From Dastarcus helophoroides (taxonomy: Eukaryota > Arthropoda > Insecta > Coleoptera > Bothrideridae): 64,000 nt of DNA. How positions within the stretch are numbered: position 1 is the first letter of the stretch; each line of letters starts with the position of its first letter. The notes under the pieces were generated by a model. That model made no database searches and was not told the DNA's origin. It was given only the letters and a program-made list of their open reading frames with translations. Positions 46,651 to 56,910 of the stretch are shown here, piece by piece. The position numbers were made by a program, and so were the translations under genes. The stretch spans positions 16,403,267 through 16,467,266 of the forward strand of contig CM053332.1 of assembly GCA_028583605.1 (NCBI GenBank). The letters run 5' to 3'.

Positions 46651-47590
46651 AAATTTTCAAAAAGAGTGTAATTTCAAAAATCCCATCGGAAGGATTTTAT
46701 CGTCCATTAGTATGTTTGTTGCATTGTCCCTTGATGTTTTCTTAGAGAAAACCGCGGCCTGAGTTTTTGAAGCGTTGAAGTCGACCAAATTGTTCTTACC
46801 CCATTCCACAACAATCTCGAGATTCCGATTAATCGTCCGTATCTGCCGTTCCCTTAGTCGATCTGAAGCAGCGGTAGATAATGGTTTGTCAGAGAAAAAA
46901 GATGACACAAGGTTACTATCATCTGCGTAGCTGTATATAGGATTGGAAGTTCAAGCTAAGAGATCGTTTATGGGTAACAGAAACAGAGTAGGAGACACGA
47001 CAGACCCCTGAGGCACCCCTGCATGAATCGCAAATGTTTCGGAGGAGATGCCATTGACGATGACCTGAAGAAATCTGTCAGCCAGAAAACTGGATATCAA
47101 ATGACAGAGTCCAGGAGGAAGACCATAAGATGTTAATTTGGCGAGAAGAGATCGGTGCCAGACTCTGTGGAAAATTGGAGATATCCAATGCCACACTCCT
47201 AGCCTCACCATATTTTTCCATAGCTGAGTTACATATATAAGTAACATATGCCAGTAAACTCTGTATAGGATTGGAAGTTGAAGCTAAGAGATCGTTTATG
47301 TGTAACAGAAATAGAGTAGGAAACAGAACAGACCCCTGAGGCACCCCTGCCTTAATCGCCTGAGATGCCATCGACGACGACCTAAAGAGATCTGTCAGCG
47401 AGAAAATTGGATATCAAATGACAGAGTCCAGGAGGAAGACTATAAGATGTTAATTTGGCGAGAAGAGATCGGTGCCAGACTCTGTCGAAAGCCTTTGGGA
47501 TATCCAATGCCACAACCTAGCCTCATCATGTTTTTCCATAGCTGAGGTACAGATATGAGTAACTTTGCCAGTAGATCGCCAGTGGAACGT
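46651..47590 (-). pseudogene. LINE reverse transcriptase palm region, internally duplicated
   Basis: Minus-strand remains of the reverse transcriptase of a non-LTR retrotransposon. Around 47,000-47,025 is AGVPQGSVVSPTLFLL, the conserved box before the catalytic site; at 46,929-46,918 is YADD, the metal-binding core (IYSYADDSN). The following frame (46,908-46,657) continues with the thumb-like NNLVDFNASKTQAAVFSKK. A 328-bp tandem duplication (start points 46,941 and 47,269) repeats the palm segment without the YADD box. Frame breaks and the duplication make it non-functional. Motif order and wording fit the Jockey/CR1-like group of insect elements; the exact clade would need a tree. Confidence 0.85.
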
Positions 47591-48552
47591 TGTTGTCTAA
47601 AGCCGTATTGCCTGTCGGAGATGATTCTATTCTCCTCCAGATATTTGAGAATCTCGATGTTGATAATCTTTTCCATCACTTTAGATATAACGGGTAACAA
47701 AGATATAGAGCGATAGTTGTTAGCCAGATTCCTTTTTCCCTTTTTGGTGACAGGCTGCACCCTAGCAGATTTCCAGATGTTAGGGAATACACCTTTGTTG
47801 TAAGAGAGTATGAACAATTTGCTTAAGACAGGAGTCAAGTCTGGGGCGTACTTCTTAAGAGCAATAACGGGAATACCATCAAGGCTAAAAGCTTTCAAGA
47901 TGTCGAGCTCAAGGAGAATCTTCCTGATTGTGCGTTGCCTGAAAACAACTTCAGGCATCGAAGTGCCAACCTTAGGAAGAATAGGAGGGTCTGCGTTTCG
48001 AGAATCAAGATTGGAATTTTCAGCAAACATTAAGGCTAACATGTCAGCCTTTTCCTTGGAGGTAGTAGCAATATTGCTATTTTCATCGAGTAAAGGTGGA
48101 AAATTTGAAGATGTAAAGTTCTTTCCAATGGACTTTGCAAATCCCCAAAAGGACCTGGAACCGTTCCGACAGTTGATAAGCCTCTGGCGCATTTTACGAT
48201 CGAAATCACCTTTTGCCTCGTCAATAACCTGTTTACAAGAATTTCGTGCATCTACAAATATGGTCCGAGTCTCGACTGAGGGATTATTTCGCCAACGACG
48301 ATATGCGCGATTTTTGCAGGAGGCAGCCCAAGCGCATTTTTTACTGAACCAAGATTTACTGGAGGCAGACTTCTTTTGGGAGTGGGGAATTGAGCATTCC
48401 ATACCAATCAGGATAGTTTCCGTGATGGATTCGGCGACTAAGGAAGGGTTGTCTGAGTTAAAGCAGGCTTCCTGCCATGGAAAAGACGCAAAGAAGTCTC
48501 TTAATTCTACCCAGTTTTCCGAGTCAAAGTGCCAAACCCTACGGGACTGCAT
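47440..48552 (-). pseudogene. LINE ORF2 middle part: pre-RT linker and RT fingers
   Basis: An open frame of 370 codons on the minus strand. Residues 80-150 (KNRAYRRWR ... RSFWGFAKSIGK) match the linker between endonuclease and reverse transcriptase in Jockey-type elements. Residues 217-235 hold DILKAFSLDGIPVIALKK, the finger motif normally K-A-x-G-x-DGIP. NYRSISLLPVISKVMEK stands at 279-295 and YGFRQQRSTGDLL at 316-328. The catalytic palm lies in the next fragment, reached through a frame break and a duplicated segment. The 248-codon plus-strand frame at 47,810-48,556 is its antisense shadow. Its length and open state suggest a fairly young insertion. Confidence 0.85.
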
Positions 48553-48860
48553 CTAGGAAGGAGGTGGTATATGGAGCGAGCGGGAGGCTGCTACAAGCTT
48601 GTGATCCGAATTTCCAAGCGGTGATGTCACAGAGATTTTATACGAATTTGGTGAATTTGTAAGGAAAAGCTTGCCATGGAAAAGATGCAAAGAAGTCTCT
48701 TAATTCTTCCCAGTTTGCCAAGTTAAAGTGCCAAACCCTACGGGACTGCATCTAGGAAGGAGGTGGTATATGGAGCGAGCGGGAGGCTGCTAAAAGCTTG
48801 TGATCTGATTTTATACGAATTTGGTGAATTTGTAAGGAAAAGGTCGAGTAGATTAGGTTG
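48470..48860 (-). repeat. 199-bp tandem duplication inside the LINE remnant
   Basis: The segment beginning GCCATGGAAAAGACGCAAAG (48,474) recurs at 48,673 with a few substitutions and a small deletion. It covers the junction between the endonuclease and linker regions, so the element was rearranged after insertion or was copied from a rearranged source. Confidence 0.85.
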
Positions 48861-48894
48861 ATGAGTATCTACATCAGGAATTCTTGTGGGTTCC

Positions 48895-49135
48895 TCAACT
48901 AATTGCTATACTCCCCAAGTGATGGCGAAAGCCTCTGCCACCCTTCCGCGTTGTCAGTTCGAAAAAGAACCTTAAGCAGGGGATGTTGTGTACGTTGAAG
49001 TCACCGAGAAAGACAACCTCAGCTTTTGGATAATTCGTCTGTAGGTGATCAAAAGTTACGGAGAGATAAGAGAAGAGCTGTCGGTATAAGGGATCGTTTG
49101 GAGACAAATAAAGTGAACAAATGAATATTACTTAG
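48895..49135 (-). pseudogene. LINE endonuclease fragment
   Basis: The minus-strand frame reads SPNDPLYRQLFSYLSVTFDH, then LQTNYPKAEVVFLGDFNVHN. VFLGDFNVHN is the conserved GDFNxH motif of the exonuclease-endonuclease-phosphatase domain that nicks the target site in non-LTR retrotransposons. The conserved end of the domain is missing, and the frame turns into unrelated sequence after HN. It lies upstream of the linker/RT fragment in the same orientation, so both probably come from one copy. Confidence 0.75.
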
Positions 49136-49557
49136 TTTTTGGAGCAGATTTTCAGCCAACTCTAATTTAGTTCTATCATTTTTTTTAAATCAGTGCAATA
49201 TATTTAGCTGTAGACAGCTTGATTGGGGGGGGGGAGTAACTTCTAGTTCTAGTTACTCCGGTAAAACTAATTTTTCATGTGCGTAACAATTAATTTTTTA
49301 TAGCGCTCCAGATCTTTCTTGAGAGGTTCATTCCTGAGGGAGGTGGTGGTCGGATCTATTTCCCTCTGTCGGCTCGACCGTGGTAGGATATCCATTGAGC
49401 TCTCCATTTTTCTTCAAGATTATAGCTTTCTGGGGCGAAGTTGTATTTGTTTTCCCAAATTAGCTTTCTAGATTTTAGGCTGGTATGTGGCAGGTTATTC
49501 AGTATTTCGTGGATTGGTAAATACCTGGGGGGTGATGGGTTGTTGATCTTGGACCAT
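49136..49557. other. Segment between LINE fragments
   Basis: AT-rich filler with a run of G at about 49,207-49,216, then moderately complex sequence from 49,300 that probably belongs to the 3' end of another LINE copy on the minus strand. Nothing further could be assigned. Confidence 0.4.
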
Positions 49558-50340
49558 TTACGCGCTGTCGCTACGTTGGCGTCGTAGATCAGGTGATGCT
49601 ATATTAGCGAGTACTGGCAGCCACGGAATTGGTCTAGATTTAAGGATTGCAGTCACTATCCTCATTGTCTCATTTAGATGAAAATTTACTTTGTTGAGGT
49701 GATTGTTCCTGGACCAGCAGTATTCGGCGACCGGATACACTACGGGATTGGTGTAGATTTAAGGGTTCCAGTAACTATCCTCAGATTGAAGAGTGTAACG
49801 ATCGCGAGACGATCCCCAATCCAGATGATCAGAAGCCTGAAGATTGGGACAAGCCGGAACACATTCCAGACCCAGAGGCTTCCAAACCTGAGGATTGGAA
49901 CTATGAAATGGATGCTGAATGGAAGCCACCGATGTTCAACTATCCTCGTTGCCTCATTTAGATGAACATCTACTTTGTTGAGGTGGTTGCTTCTGGACCA
50001 TACAGGAGAGCAGTATTCGGCGACCGGATACACGAGGGATTGTACCGCAGTTCGCAGGGTGTTTGCATCGGATCCCCAGCTTACCCCAGCCAGTTTCCCG
50101 ATTATTTTATTTCTTGTTTTGAGCTTCTGTCGTGATAGTTCAAGGTGTTTTTTGAATGTGAGGGATCTTTCAAGTGTCATGGCAGCCACGGAATTGGTGT
50201 AGATTTAAGGCTTCCAGTCACTATCCTCATTGCCTGTTTTAAATGAACAACTACTTTGTTGAGATCGTTGCTTCTGAATCATACGGGAGCGCAGTATTCG
50301 GCGACCAGATACACGAGGGATTGTACCGTAGATCACAGAA
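49558..50340 (-). pseudogene. LINE 3' coding end, three rearranged copies
   Basis: Minus-strand frames show the region after the reverse transcriptase of the same type of element: LERSLTFKKHLELSRQKLKT, RNKIIGKLAGVSWGSDANTL, RTAVQSLVYPVAEYCSPVW and later IPWLPVLANIASPDLRR. Segments containing CAGTATTCGGCGACCGGATA are present three times (about 49,719, 50,010 and 50,290), so pieces have been duplicated. As the 3' end lies upstream of the endonuclease and RT fragments, this belongs to a separate copy inserted nearby. A calreticulin-derived insert interrupts it at 49,783-49,937. Confidence 0.8.
49783..49937 (+). pseudogene. Calreticulin P-domain fragment captured in a LINE
   Basis: On the plus strand, antisense to the LINE, 155 bases read IEECNDRETIPNPDDQ, KPEDWDKPEHIPDPEAS, KPEDWNYEMDAEWKPPMF. 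This is the proline-rich P-domain of calreticulin, the calcium-binding lectin chaperone of the endoplasmic reticulum: two copies of the IPDPxxxKPEDWD repeat followed by the EMDGEWxPPMI-type segment. Calnexin has related repeats, but DKPEHIPDP and the final segment fit calreticulin better. The fragment is flanked by a 10-bp direct repeat, AACTATCCTC (49,773-49,782 and 49,938-49,947), and the surrounding LINE sequence continues as if uninterrupted. It has no start, stop or poly(A) tail and cannot make a chaperone. Insertion of a truncated cDNA or template switching is the likely origin. Confidence 0.85.
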
Positions 50341-50700
50341 AATTTTGAGAAAATCATGTTTGATAAGAGAAGTCGAATTTTATAAATAATTTTAAAATTT
50401 CAAAAGAAAGGGACGAATTTTATGAAAAAAGACGAAATTTGAAGAGTCAAAATTTTGAAAATATGTTTCAAGGAAAGGATAAATTTCGAAGAAGAAAAGA
50501 AAAAGAAAAGTAGGCTAAACGACAGGAAAGCTGGCTTAATTCAGTTCTTTACCTCAACTCTTACGATTTGGTTTTTAGAACTTTAAAACTCGAAGGAGGC
50601 TTATTTGGAGCAGTAAATTATTAAGAAATTTCGTCTAGTATCCAAATTTTAACTAAACATTTTGGGATCTTTAAAATTCCGAGAAAATTAAGTCCATATT
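50341..50700. repeat. Low-complexity block
   Basis: A-rich filler with TCGAAATTTT-type words; no gene. Confidence 0.5.
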
Positions 50701-51288
50701 ATCAAGTTTTGTCTGGAAATGCTTTAGTAGCCGTTGCGTGCTCTGTGCTTGGTTCTGCTATGCGTGGTATGGTTCGCTTTCGTATGCCGTAGGCTCTTCA
50801 CCGATGAGTCTGTTGTTTTTCAATTCACAGCTCCCCCGGCCCACCGAACATCTCCTTTCGTTTTTATAATTACCGCCTGCTACAAGAATACACACTCATC
50901 AATATCTTACCAACATGGACAGAGTTGCGATAAAACCAGCGACGTAGATTGACCCATTAACGTTATCCGAGGGTTTATAATGCCTTCGCTGCTTCATGCT
51001 AATCGTACATACAAAAGAAAGCGACTCAACTTGATGTACTTCAATGTTCAGAAAAGTGTATCAAACTATCTGAAGAGGAACATAATCTAAGGAGGGCGAC
51101 ATTATGTTTGCAATAACTTTTTACAAAGATAAGGAAATGTAAATGCATTCGCTTATTATCTCAGTTGATATCCATAAAACAACGGTTCTTAAGCATTAAT
51201 CTGATGTAATTTATTAGAAAAATGATTTAAAAATTAATTTCCGTTAAAACTCAAATACTTTTAATTAGTTAATTAAAAGAAGTCCCTC
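50701..51288. other. Unique segment
   Basis: Ordinary-composition DNA. The 72-codon plus-strand frame from 50,734 has no ATG start, and a pyrimidine-rich acceptor-like CAATTCACAG lies inside it at about 50,829. No family is recognised and no exon is called. Confidence 0.4.
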
Positions 51289-51572
51289 CATACAATTCCT
51301 AACGAAGAGAAGTGAATCTTCTACGTTGACTTACCGTCGTTGTTTACCGTCCACCGATGGTCTATTCGTCAGAGATAGCTGCTTCAAAAAAATAGGTCTC
51401 TGCGAACCACTCGGTATTGCTCCACGTGTTATGGCTCTAAAATCTCTCTTACTGGTAGATTTACCGACGTCCCCACGTGACCCGCTATTTATTGGTAGAC
51501 GTCTGACTTACTGGTAGATTTACCCACGTCCCCACGTGACCCGCTATTTATAGCGTAACACGCAGTTACATC
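51289..51572 (+). mobile_element. Left 284-bp inverted arm
   Basis: From CATACAATTCCTAACGAAG to CACGCAGTTACATC. The reverse complement lies at 51,854-52,137, also 284 bp, with only scattered mismatches. Inside the arm a segment of about 57 bp (TTACTGGTAGATTTACC, GACGTCCCCACGTGACCCGC) is tandemly duplicated. The arm holds three CACGTG sites. No coding capacity; it looks like a foldback or MITE unit. Confidence 0.85.
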
Positions 51573-51589
51573 GTACAACATTGTTTCAA

Positions 51590-51853
51590 TATTTCAAAAA
51601 TCAGGAATAGAATACACCCCCTGCTGGAACAAGAAGGCCGAACACCTGCACAGAAAATACCAAAGAACGGGCAACCTAATCACGGGATTCTACAGTCCAT
51701 CAACGAGACACGCAGAGAAAGATGGGCCTAAACAAAGAAAAATTTAAATTTTACCAAAAGCAGTAGGAAAGCACGGTCCCTCCTAAGAAAGCTAGGAGCC
51801 ACTCTGAACTAGAAAACCGAAATAGCACCCACTCAAGTAGCGCTATACGTAAA
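51590..51853 (+). pseudogene. LINE linker fragment between the inverted arms
   Basis: The plus strand contains, in shifting frames, CWNKKAEHLHRKYQRTGN and then SSRKARSLLRKLGATLN followed by KTEIAPTQVALY. This corresponds to the linker just upstream of the reverse transcriptase in Jockey-like elements, where a W-L-L-R-K-L-G motif is usual. Several stops and frameshifts are present. It is a different and older copy from the minus-strand LINE at 46.6-50.3 kb. Confidence 0.6.
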
Positions 51854-52137
51854 GATGTAACTGCGTGTTACGCTATAAATAGCGGGTCACGTGGGGACGT
51901 GGGTAAATCTACCAGTAAGTCAGACGTCTACCAATAAATAGCGGGTCACGTGGGGACGTCGGTAAATCTACCAGTAAGAGAGATTTTAGAGCCATAACAC
52001 GTGGAGCAATACCGAGCGGTTCGCAGAGACCTACTTTTTTGAAGCAGCTATCTCTGACGAATAGACCATCGGTGGACGGTACACAACGACGGTAAGTCAA
52101 CGTAGAAGATTCACTTCTCTTCGTTAGGAATTGTATG
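51854..52137 (-). mobile_element. Right 284-bp inverted arm, inserted in the LINE
   Basis: Reverse complement of 51,289-51,572. It separates the linker fragment (ending about 51,853) from the start of the RT domain (from 52,138) of the same LINE, so this arm looks inserted into the LINE. The identical outer boundary of both arms argues that they are two copies of one mobile unit in opposite orientation. Confidence 0.8.
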
Positions 52138-52375
52138 CAGAAAACATACAAACTGATCCTGTCTTTGAAAAAGAAATAAAGAAACAACTCAGAGATAACA
52201 AAAAAAAAGAAAAAAATAGATGACCCTAGCCTATTCCTACCTTTCACAGAGGGGGGACTAGATATAGAAATCAAATCTCTCAAAAACGGAAAAAGCACCT
52301 GAATAGATGGCATATTCCCATAGCTCATACACCTAGGACATGTGACTCTTTTAAAAGACAATTTCAAAATTTATC
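52138..52375 (+). pseudogene. LINE reverse transcriptase start, broken
   Basis: After the right arm the plus strand reads AENIQTDPVFEKEIKKQLRD. A frame change in a poly(A) run leads to DDPSLFLPFTEGGLDIEIKS, then LKNGKST-stop-IDGIFP. The last piece matches the opening RT motif AIKxLKNGKxxGxDGI of Jockey-like elements, with TGA in place of the glycine codon and another stop after IFP. It continues the linker fragment at 51.6-51.85 kb. Confidence 0.7.
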
Positions 52376-54640
52376 TTTTTTATTTTGACTATCCCAAAAT
52401 TTTTGTGCGTTTCTGGAAGATTCGTTTTTTTCTGGAAATTTATAATTTTTTTTCGAAATTTTAATATTTTCCACAAAATCCGCCTTTTTTCGAAATTTTG
52501 ATTGTCTCAAAATCCGATCCTATATGTTCTTTGAAATCTTAATTTTTTTCCTCAAAGTTCATCGTTTTCTCAAAATTTCGATCTATTTTCAAAATTAATT
52601 TTTTTATAAACGACAATTCTCAGAATTTGACTTTTCTCAAAATTAGTGCTTCTGTGCGATAATTTCGTTCCTTCGAGAATTTCGTCTTTTTCTAGAGATT
52701 TCATCTTTTTCTTGAAATTTCCACTACCTTTTTCAAAATTTATCTTTTTTACTTTGACTATCCCAAAATTTATGTGTGTTTTTGGAAGTTTCGTTTTTTT
52801 CTGGAAATTCGTCTTTTTTTTCGAAATTTTGATATTTTTCATAAAATCCGCCTTTTTTCGAAATATTGGTTGTTTCAAAATCCGATCCTATATCTTCCTC
52901 GAAATCTCAATTGTTTACTCGAAGTTGATCATTTTCTCAAAATTTCGATCTATTTTCAAAATTAATTTTTTTATGAACGACAATTCTCAGAATTTGACTT
53001 TTCTCAAAAGTGGTGTTTGTGTGCGATATTTTTGTTCCTTCGAGGATTTCGTCTTTTTCTCGAGATTTCATCTTTTTCTCGAAATTTCCAATACCTTTTT
53101 CAAAATTTATCTTTTTTTCTTTGACTATCCCAAAATTTATGTGTGTTTTTGGACGTTTGGGTTTTTTCTGGAAATTCGTCTTTGTTTTCGAAATTTTGAT
53201 ATTTTCCCCACACAAACCGCCTTTTTTCGAAATATTGGTTGTTTCAAAATCCAATCCTATATCTTCCTCGAAATCTCAATTGTTTACTCGAAGTTGATCA
53301 TTTTCTCAAAATTTCGATCTATTTTCAAAATTAATTTTTTTATAAACGACAGTTCTCAGATTTTGACTTTTTTCAAAATTGGTCTTTTTGTGCGATATTT
53401 TCGTTCCTTCGAGCATTTTGGTCTTTTTCTAGAGATTTCATCTTTTTCTTGAAATTTCCACTACCTTTTTCAAAATTTATCTTTTTTACCTTGACTATCT
53501 CAAAATTTATGTGTGTTTTTGGAAGTTTCGTTTTTTTCTGGAAATTCGTCTTTTTTTTTGAAATTTTGATATTTTTCATAAAATCCGCCTTTTTTGAAAT
53601 GTTGATTGTCTCAAAATCCGATCCTATATGTTCCTCGAAATCTTAATTGTTTCCTCGAAGTTAATGATTTTCTCAAAATTTCGATCTATTTTCAAAAATA
53701 AGTTTTTTATAAACGACAATTCTCAGAATTTGACTTTTCTCAAAATTAGTATCTTTGTGCGATATTTTCGTTCCTTCGAGATTTTCGTCTTTTTCTCGAG
53801 ATTTCATATTTTTTTCGAAATTTCCGCTAATTTTTCAAAATTTATCTTTTTTATTTTGACTCTCCCAAAATTTATGTATGTTTCTGAAAGTTTCGCTTTT
53901 TTCCTGGAAATTCGTATTTTTTTTCGAAATTTTGATATTTTTCACAAAATCCGCCTTTTTTCGAAATTTTAATTATCTCAAAACCCGATCCTGCTTGTTC
54001 CTCGAAATCTCAATTGTTTCCTCGAAGTTAATCACTTTCTCAAAATTTCGATCTATTTTCAAAATTAATTTTTTTATAAACGACAATTCTCAGAATTTAA
54101 CTTTTCTGAAAATTGGTGTTTTTGTAGGATATTTTCGTTCCTTCGAGAATTTCGTCTTTTTCTCGGGATTTCATCTTTTTTTCGAAATTTCCAGTACCTT
54201 TTACAAAATTTATCTTTTTTACTTTGACTATCCCAAAAAATGTGTGTGTTTCTGAAAGATTCGTTTTTTTCTGAAAATTCCTCTTTTTTTTCGAAATTTT
54301 GATATTTTTAACAAATTCCGTCTTTTTTCGAATTTTTGATTATCTCAAAATCCGATCCTATATGTGCCTTGAACTCTTAATTATTTCCTCAAAGTTGATC
54401 ATTTTCTCAAAATTTCGATTTATTTCCAAAATTAATGTTTTTATAAACGGCAATTCCCAGAGTTTGACTTTTCTCAAAATTAGTTTAGTTTAGTTTTTTG
54501 TGCGAAATTTTCGTTTTCTCTAGAAATTTCACCTTTTTTTCGATATTTCCTCTTTTTCTCGAAATTTCCACCACTTTTTTCAAAATTTATCTTTTTATTT
54601 TGACTCTTCCGAAATTCGACTTCTTGTTCTTAAAATTTGA
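52376..54640 (+). repeat. Tandem array, 367-bp unit
   Basis: The landmark GTGCGATATTTTCGTTCC (with small variants) occurs at 52,654, 53,021, 53,390, 53,757, 54,124 and 54,500, spacings of 367, 369, 367, 367 and 376 bp. Each unit is T-rich and includes CGACAATTCTCAGAATTTGA and TTTATGTGTGTTTTTGG. Because the unit has few stops on the plus strand, it makes false frames of up to 268 codons full of F, S, I and K. Confidence 0.92.
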
Positions 54641-54870
54641 CTTTCTCTGCAGAATTTTGAATTATTTATCTATTTCGAAGTTCACTCTAAATTTCGTTTT
54701 TTTAAACATTGGGTTTTTTTTTGAAAATTTCGACCTTTTAGAATCTGATTTTTCAGAAATACTCACTAGTTTTTTAAAATTTGCCTTTTTCTCGAAATTT
54801 TGATTTTCATTTCACAATTTTTTTTATTTTAACTTACCAAGCCTGGTTTGTAGGATATCTAAATTACTTG
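54641..54870. repeat. T-rich low-complexity linker
   Basis: Filler between two tandem arrays; no gene. Confidence 0.5.
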
Positions 54871-56816
54871 ATTTTTATCTCAATATTCGATATTAAATAT
54901 TTCTAGAAATTTCGACCTTTGAAAATTTTGACTTTTCGAATTTTGCACATTTTTTGAGTATGTAAAAAAGTTAGGTCCTTAGGTTTAATATGATTTACTG
55001 AAAATTCTGATTTTTCAAAATACTTTTACTCTAAATTCGTCTTTTCTTCTTAAAGTTTTGATATTTTCTCTGAAAATAGTCTTTTTCCTAAAATTCACAT
55101 TTTCCTCAAGATTCGTATTTTTCGAAATTTCGATTATATTTTCAAAATTACATTTCTTTTGTCGTTAGCTTCAAAATTCCATTTCTTTTGTTAGCTTCAA
55201 AAGTCGTTTATTTCTAAATTCCGCCTAAATATTTGTCTTTTTTAAGAAATTTCAACTTTTATCTCAAAATGCGATGTTTTATGATTATGAAAATGTCGAC
55301 TTTTCTCTAAATTAACTCGGAATGTTAATAAAAATGTTGAAAAAAATATTTTTGGGGATTTCGATACAAAAAGATTTCTTATATTTTTAACGTCTTTAAT
55401 AAATTTTAAATTTTGATGACTATGCTTGAAAATTACGATTTTTATTTCTCAAAATTGGAGTTTTCCAAAAATTGCGTCTTTTCACAAAATTCGATCTTTA
55501 AAAATTTTGACTGTTTTCGAATTTTGAACATTTTTTGAGTTTGTAAAAAAGTTAGGTTCTTATGTTTAATATGATTTACCGAAAGTTCCGATTTTTCCAA
55601 AATATTTTTACTCTAAATTGGTGTTTTTTTCTCAAAGTTTTGGCATTTTCTCTGAAAATAATCTTTTTTCCTAAAATTCGCATTTTCCTCAAGATTCGTA
55701 TTTTTCGAAATTTCGATTATATTTCCAAAATTCCATTTTTTGTCGCTTGTTACAAAAATCGTTTATTTCTAAATTCCGCCACAATATTTGTCTTTTTCAA
55801 GAAATTTCAAATTTTATCTCAAAATGTGATACTTTATGATTATGAAAATATCGACTTTTCTCTAAATTAAATCGGAATGTTAATAAAAATGTTGAAAAAA
55901 ATATTTTTGGGGATTTCGAGACAAAAAGATTTCTTGTAATTTCAACGTCTTTAATTAATTTTAAATTTTGATGGCTATGCTTGAAAATTACGATTTTTAT
56001 TTCTTAAAATTAGAGTTTTTCCAAAAATTGAGTCTTTTTACAAAATTCGACCTTTACAAATTTTGCCTGTTATCAAATTTTGAACATTTTTTGAGTATGG
56101 AAAAAAGTTAGGTTCTTATGTTTAATATGATTTACCGAAAATTCCGATTTTTCAAAATACTTTTACTCTAAATTCGTCTTTTCTTCTCAAAGTTTTGACA
56201 TTTTCTCTGAAAATAGTCTTTTTCCTAAAATTCGCATTTTCCTCAAGATTCGTATTTTTCGAAATTTCGATTTTATTTTCAAAATTCCATTTTTTTTGTC
56301 GCTTGATTCAAAAGTCGTTTATTTTTAAATTCCGTCAAAATATTTGTCTTTTTCAAGAAATTTCAACTTTTATCTCAAAATGCGATGTTTTATGATTATG
56401 AAAATATCGACTTTTCTCTAAATTAACTCGAAATGTAAAAAAAAATGATTGAAAAAAATATCGAGACAAAAAGATTTCTTGTGTTTTCAACGTCTTTAAT
56501 AAATTTTAAATTTTAATGACTATGCTTGAAAATTACGATTTTTATTCGACTTTTTCCAAAAATTGCGCCTTTTCACAAAATTCGACCTTCAAAAGTTTTG
56601 ACTTTTTCCAATTTTGACCATTTTTCGAGTGTGTAAAAGAGTTAGGTTCTTATGTTTAATATGATTTACTGAAAATTCCGATTTTTCCAAAATACTTTTA
56701 CTCGAAACTTGTCTTTTCGAAATAGCTACTTTATAAAATTCCAACTTTCTACTTAAAACTGAACTTTTTCTTCAAAATTGTGAATATTTTCTAAAAAGTT
56801 CGATTTTTTGTCGAAA
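54871..56816 (+). repeat. Tandem array, 535-580-bp unit
   Basis: The landmark AAAAAAGTTAGG...TTTAATATGATTTAC occurs at about 54,971, 55,552, 56,108 and 56,642 (spacings 581, 556 and 534). Units share AAAATTCGCATTTTCCTCAA, GGGGATTTCGAGACAAAAAG and GATTTCTTGT. The spacing shrinks from left to right through deletions. No gene. Confidence 0.88.
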
Positions 56817-56910
56817 TTTTTCGAAAATTGAAATGCAAATCTTGTTGCCTGAAATCCAGAAAGGTTAGAAAACACGACAAAGATTGTTCTAACGCGTTTC
56901 GATAGATTTC
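56817..56910 (+). mobile_element. Family A repeat, single forward arm
   Basis: TCGAAAATTGAAATGCAAAT, CTTGTTGCCTGAAATCCAG, AAAACACGACAAAGATTGTT and CTAACGCGTTTCGATAG. The sequence then leaves the family. Confidence 0.75.

Noticed and set aside
47810..48556. 248-codon plus-strand frame
   Set aside because: Antisense shadow of the LINE linker/RT frame; no domain of its own.
52646..53452. 268-codon plus-strand frame and similar frames across 52.6-54.8 kb
   Set aside because: They are translations of the 367-bp T-rich tandem unit, repeat with its period, consist mostly of F, S, I, K and R, and have mirror frames on the other strand.
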